Below, piece by piece: positions 61,370 to 64,000 of a DNA stretch of 64,000 nt. The position numbers and the translations under genes are program-made. The notes under the pieces are model-generated. The model was given only the letters and a program-made list of their open reading frames with translations, was not told where the DNA came from and made no database searches. The first letter of the stretch is position 1. Each line of letters begins with the position of its first letter. Source of the DNA: Alteromonas sp. 5E99-2 (GTDB lineage Bacteria > Pseudomonadota > Gammaproteobacteria > Enterobacterales > Alteromonadaceae); NCBI RefSeq assembly GCF_017368475.1, contig NZ_JAFNJE010000001.1:1-64000 (forward strand). The letters run 5' to 3'.

Positions 61370-62112
61370 TCCATCTGTAAATAGCAATTGTCGTCCAAAC
61401 GAGACAAACAATCGCTAAAGTTAGGTGATAGTGGTGATGTTATCATAATGTTTGCCCCTGTTTTAGGGTGTTCAAACGCAAGTTTAGTACAAGTTAACAA
61501 TAAATTCTTACACCCTAAGTGTTGTCTCGCAATCTTATTTTGAGCACCGTCGCCGTGGCTGGTATCACCGATTATAGGGTGGCGAATATGGGCTAAATGC
61601 CGTCTTAACTGATGTTTTCTGCCAGTGTGTAGCGATAAATCTATTAAACTGTATCGCGTGGTCGCATAGCGCTTAGTCGCTAAAGGCGCTTCATATTGGT
61701 TGCGCACTACATAAGAACTCATTGCCGTTTGCACAATATTCTCTTTTTTATTCGCTTCAGCTAATTTGTCAGCTTGATATTTCAAGCTGTAGTCTATATA
61801 TCCATTACCGTGCAACCAGCCTCGAACGAGTGCTTTGTATTGCTTATGAACTCTATGCTCCCATACACTTTGCATTTGCGTCACAATGCCTGGGTATAGA
61901 GCGAATAGTAAAACGCCTGATGTCGGCCTATCAAGTCGATGTATAGGGTAAACATAGGTGCCTAAAGTGTCTCTCACATGCTGCACTGCAAAATCCGTTG
62001 CGTGGGGGTCGAGAGGGGAACGATGCACTAGTTGGCCGCTTGGCTTATTTATCGCTACTAACCATTCATCTTGATATAAAATATCAGCGGGTTGTTTTGA
62101 TTCGATTTCCAA
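61366..62112 (-). CDS. truC: tRNA pseudouridine(65) synthase TruC
   Basis: RluA-family pseudouridine synthase. The catalytic motif is HRLDRPTSGVLLF and the TGRKHQLRRHLAHIRHPIIGD motif follows; there is no S4 domain, as in TruC. I choose the TTG at 62112 (MEIESKQPADILYQDE) because AGGAG is 11 bases upstream. The ATG at 62163 would overlap the divergent DUF3549 gene and give an unlikely extension. Length 248. Confidence 0.9.
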   Translation of the reverse strand: MEIESKQPADILYQDEWLVAINKPSGQLVHRSPLDPHATDFAVQHVRDTLGTYVYPIHRLDRPTSGVLLFALYPGIVTQMQSVWEHRVHKQYKALVRGWLHGNGYIDYSLKYQADKLAEANKKENIVQTAMSSYVVRNQYEAPLATKRYATTRYSLIDLSLHTGRKHQLRRHLAHIRHPIIGDTSHGDGAQNKIARQHLGCKNLLLTCTKLAFEHPKTGANIMITSPLSPNFSDCLSRLDDNCYLQME

Positions 62113-62146
62113 TTTTATATTTACTCCTAAAGGAATAATCTTAACT

Positions 62147-63145
62147 ATGGCACATAATACCATTGATTCGCTGTCAGAATTCTTACTACATGCAGGAACG
62201 GAATATTCGGTATACGACTTAAGTCGAGGAATCTATCAGTTAGAACCTCAAAGGTTTCTCAACATTGAAAACGGTATCGAACCTTGTCCCTCACCTCGAC
62301 AAGGCAAAGCTTGGTTTGCCGTATCTTTTTCACAAAGTAAGAAAATACAAGACAGTGAACATTATCTTTGGTTTATTTGTTTACCCATTGATGAAGAAAG
62401 CAGAATAATTCCTGCATCGAGAAACCATTTTTTACAAACCATTATTGATGCATTAAAAGCCGACCCAGCACTGACTAAAGGGTTACCTAACAACCCTTAT
62501 GTTTTTACTCCATCAGAAGTCCAACGTGGTCAATTAGTTGCAAAACTAAATGCTGTAGATAGCAACTCACATTTACACATTGATCCCGTATTAGCCTATG
62601 TTCGAAGTCCTGGAGCAATAGACTGGCAAAAACTCGTTACCCAAGATATTTATTATGCCGCAGCTTGTATTAATACCAATACGAACATCACTACTATCCT
62701 GATTAAACATTGGCATTTACTCGCCACTCAATTTAAAGTCACCTTACTTCAAGCGCTGGAAACTGAACAACTCAATGCACAATTGCAGCAATTTTTAATA
62801 GATGAGTTACAGAAAAATAAAGTTTTTGATGACGCCATTTTGTATTTACAAGCGCTCAGTTCACAAACAAAAGTTATCGACCTACAAGCGCTACTGGTGT
62901 CTATACTTACCGATAATACCAAGCTTAACGTGAACGTATTAACGCTAGTGGCAAGTCGGCATTACACACAGTTTACCCCTGCCGTATTACGGTTATTTTT
63001 AACTGCGTGTATTCATCTTGATGAACAAGGAAGCCACCAAGGAGAGCTATTTGCAGGCTTTTATAAAGATTTAGTAGCAATACCTGCATTAAGACAAGAA
63101 ACAATACACTTTTTACGCGTTTTACAACAAAGAGAAGCACAGTGA
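62147..63145 (+). CDS. DUF3549 family protein
   Basis: A 332-residue cytoplasmic protein of unknown function, restricted to Alteromonadales and Vibrionales as far as I know. It has an N-terminal alpha/beta part (residues 1-150) and a mostly helical, Leu/Gln-rich C-terminal half that may be HEAT-like. It is divergent from truC and overlaps the next gene by 4 bases (GTGA). I recognise the family from its length, start (MAHNTIDSLSEFLLHAG) and truC/DUF3301 neighbours. Confidence 0.78.
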   Translation: MAHNTIDSLSEFLLHAGTEYSVYDLSRGIYQLEPQRFLNIENGIEPCPSPRQGKAWFAVSFSQSKKIQDSEHYLWFICLPIDEESRIIPASRNHFLQTIIDALKADPALTKGLPNNPYVFTPSEVQRGQLVAKLNAVDSNSHLHIDPVLAYVRSPGAIDWQKLVTQDIYYAAACINTNTNITTILIKHWHLLATQFKVTLLQALETEQLNAQLQQFLIDELQKNKVFDDAILYLQALSSQTKVIDLQALLVSILTDNTKLNVNVLTLVASRHYTQFTPAVLRLFLTACIHLDEQGSHQGELFAGFYKDLVAIPALRQETIHFLRVLQQREAQ

Positions 63146-63447
63146 CATTACTTAATTTAGTTCTATTTTTTATTCTATTACTTGTTTGCATGCTGTTTTG
63201 GCAAAGTAGAGGCATAGCTGAAGCGGCTATGAAGCACGTAAAACAGTATTGTGATAAAAATGGGCTACAAGTCATTAGCGTTTCGCTGCAAAAAAGAAAA
63301 ATAGCGTTAGTCCAAGGTAAACCTGGGTGGAATTCAACGTATCAATTTGAATTTTCTGGCAATAAAGAAGATACCTATACGGGTAATATAGTCTTACTCA
63401 ACAAACACGCCAAACACATCGACGTGCCTGCTTACAAAGTAGAGTAG
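63142..63447 (+). CDS. DUF3301 family membrane protein
   Basis: A 101-residue protein with one N-terminal transmembrane helix (about 3-19) and a soluble C-terminal domain with the conserved-type segments CDKNGLQVISVSLQKRK and YQFEFSGNKED. Start is GTG, overlapping DUF3549 by 4 bases, so the two are coupled. Function unknown. A bidirectional terminator shared with the CsrB-like RNA follows. Confidence 0.8.
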   Translation: MTLLNLVLFFILLLVCMLFWQSRGIAEAAMKHVKQYCDKNGLQVISVSLQKRKIALVQGKPGWNSTYQFEFSGNKEDTYTGNIVLLNKHAKHIDVPAYKVE

Positions 63448-63456
63448 CGCAAACAA

Positions 63457-63482
63457 AAAACGATGGCATAAGCCATCGTTTT
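63457..63482. terminator. Bidirectional terminator of DUF3301 and the CsrB-like RNA
   Basis: An 11-bp perfect stem, AAAACGATGGC (63457-63467) with GCCATCGTTTT (63472-63482), loop ATAA. On the minus strand it is followed by a T run (63460-63455), on the plus strand by four T. Confidence 0.9.
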
Positions 63483-63679
63483 CGAAACGCAAATATCCTT
63501 TTCAAACATCCATGTGATACTTAGTGTCCTTACTCTGTATCGTCAAATCCTTATATCCATTTAAATGTGTTAATCCAGTAACACGTCCTTATCCTTTACT
63601 CCATTTATAGCAAAACATCCTGCTTTTGCATTGGCCATCCACGCCTTGTCCTTAACATCCTGTTTTATCCTTTCCATTT

Positions 63680-63700
63680 ATCATTAAATCATTTAATGAT
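63680..63700. repeat. 10-bp inverted repeat inside the CsrB-like RNA
   Basis: ATCATTAAAT, one central base and ATTTAATGAT form a near-perfect palindrome. In the RNA its arms would need to open for a loop, so it could equally be a DNA operator or part of an intermolecular pairing site. Confidence 0.4.
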
Positions 63701-63937
63701 GCATCATCAATGACGCAGTCCGTGTCATCCCTAACGGCTTCCTTAGCATGTCGTGTTTCCCTGTGACGCAGTCTATATTACTCAGTTCGACACACGGCGT
63801 AAGTTAAAAATATAGAAAAATGTGACAAAAAAAACATATCTAACTCGAAAAAAAATGATAAAAGCAAACTAATCAGTAACTTAAATAAAAATAGACTGAG
63901 AGGAAATTGTGAAGATTTATAGCATTTCCTACGCAAA

Positions 63938-63955
63938 TGTAGGATATGTCTTACA
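63938..63955 (-). promoter_or_regulatory. GacA/UvrY box upstream of the CsrB-like RNA
   Basis: TGTAGG-N6-CTTACA is the 18-bp TGTAAG-N6-CTTACA upstream activating sequence with one mismatch. It lies about 170 bases upstream of the estimated RNA start, the distance seen for rsmY/rsmZ and csrB promoters controlled by GacA or UvrY. Confidence 0.78.
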
Positions 63956-64000
63956 AACGCTGAGGCAAATTTGATATATGAATAAGACGAAGAGAGGGAG

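Larger units (their letters stand above)
63455..63770 (-). ncRNA. csrB: CsrB/RsmZ-family CsrA-sequestering small RNA
   Basis: An intergenic region of 550 bases has no convincing protein frame but, read on the minus strand, holds 19 GGA motifs in about 315 nt, in forms AAGGA, CAGGAT and ATGGA. Several lie in hairpin loops: 63629-63610 (stem GCAAAA/TTTTGC, loop with CAGGAT) and 63584-63567 (stem GTGTTA/TAACAC, loop CTGGAT). The RNA ends at an intrinsic terminator (63482-63455). A -10-like TAATAT (63780-63775) and an upstream GacA-type box fit the start. CsrB RNAs sequester CsrA through GGA loops. The exact 5' end is estimated. Confidence 0.85.

Noticed and set aside
62113-62163. ATG at 62163 as the truC start
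   Set aside because: It would overlap the divergent DUF3549 start by 17 bases and add residues absent from TruC; the TTG at 62112 has AGGAG upstream.
63483-63760. Spaced TCC motifs as a degenerate repeat array or CRISPR
   Set aside because: Spacing is irregular and no repeat is long enough. Read on the other strand the motifs are the GGA sites of a CsrB-like RNA.

Overview
The window is a contiguous stretch of a gammaproteobacterial chromosome, most likely a marine member of the Alteromonadaceae (Alteromonas/Glaciecola/Paraglaciecola type). The call rests on a moderately AT-rich sequence, Vibrio/Alteromonas-style flagellar genes (cheV-cheR-flgBCDE, flgAMN, flgP, flgT), a VSAP-type PEP-CTERM protein, an H-NOX operon like that of Shewanella, and the order map-glnD-dapD / rpsB-tsf-pyrH-frr-uppS-cdsA-dxr-rseP-bamA-skp-fabZ-lpxA-lpxB-rnhB-dnaE-accA-tilS. 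I recognise no insertion sequence, prophage or CRISPR array.

Layout. 0.2-7.5 kb: pssA, a PEP-CTERM surface protein followed by the TPR protein PrsT, and clpB behind a sigma-32-like promoter. 7.7-10.5 kb: a nitric-oxide sensing operon of a degenerate HD-GYP response regulator (HnoD-like), an H-NOX haem protein and its histidine kinase. 10.6-15.0 kb: an SDR oxidoreductase, a membrane-anchored XRE protein, pgeF, rluD and bamD. 15.0-23.4 kb: flagellar and chemotaxis genes with recognisable sigma-54 and sigma-28 promoters. 23.5-33 kb: tRNA-Arg(CCU), smrA, purL, mltF, tadA, a diguanylate cyclase and tilS. 33-51 kb: one long minus-strand envelope, lipid and translation cluster from rpsB to tilS. The lpxD gene usually found between skp and fabZ is absent there. 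51.1-56.5 kb: an accessory block inserted between the normally adjacent, divergent rpsB and map. It holds two small membrane proteins, a lipoprotein fusing a YVTN propeller to a TIKI/TraB-like domain, a double-glycine-leader peptide, a YegD-type Hsp70 and a flavin reductase. 56.6-63.4 kb: map, glnD, dapD, mioC, truC, DUF3549 and DUF3301.

The last 550 bases carry no protein gene. On the minus strand they encode what looks like a CsrB-family regulatory RNA: 19 GGA motifs in about 315 nt, several in hairpin loops, a terminal intrinsic terminator, and an upstream 18-bp palindrome matching the GacA/UvrY box with one mismatch.

Functionally the window joins envelope biogenesis (BamA, BamD, Skp, RseP, LpxA, LpxB, FabZ, UppS, CdsA, PssA, AccA), translation and RNA modification (RpsB, Tsf, Frr, Map, RluD, TruC, TilS, TadA), motility, and lifestyle-switch signalling (H-NOX, a GGDEF protein, a CsrB-like RNA). 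The least explained parts are the accessory block, above all the orphan peptide at 54041-54196 and the propeller fusion beside it, and the two very small candidate genes at 24193-24327 and 29912-30028.
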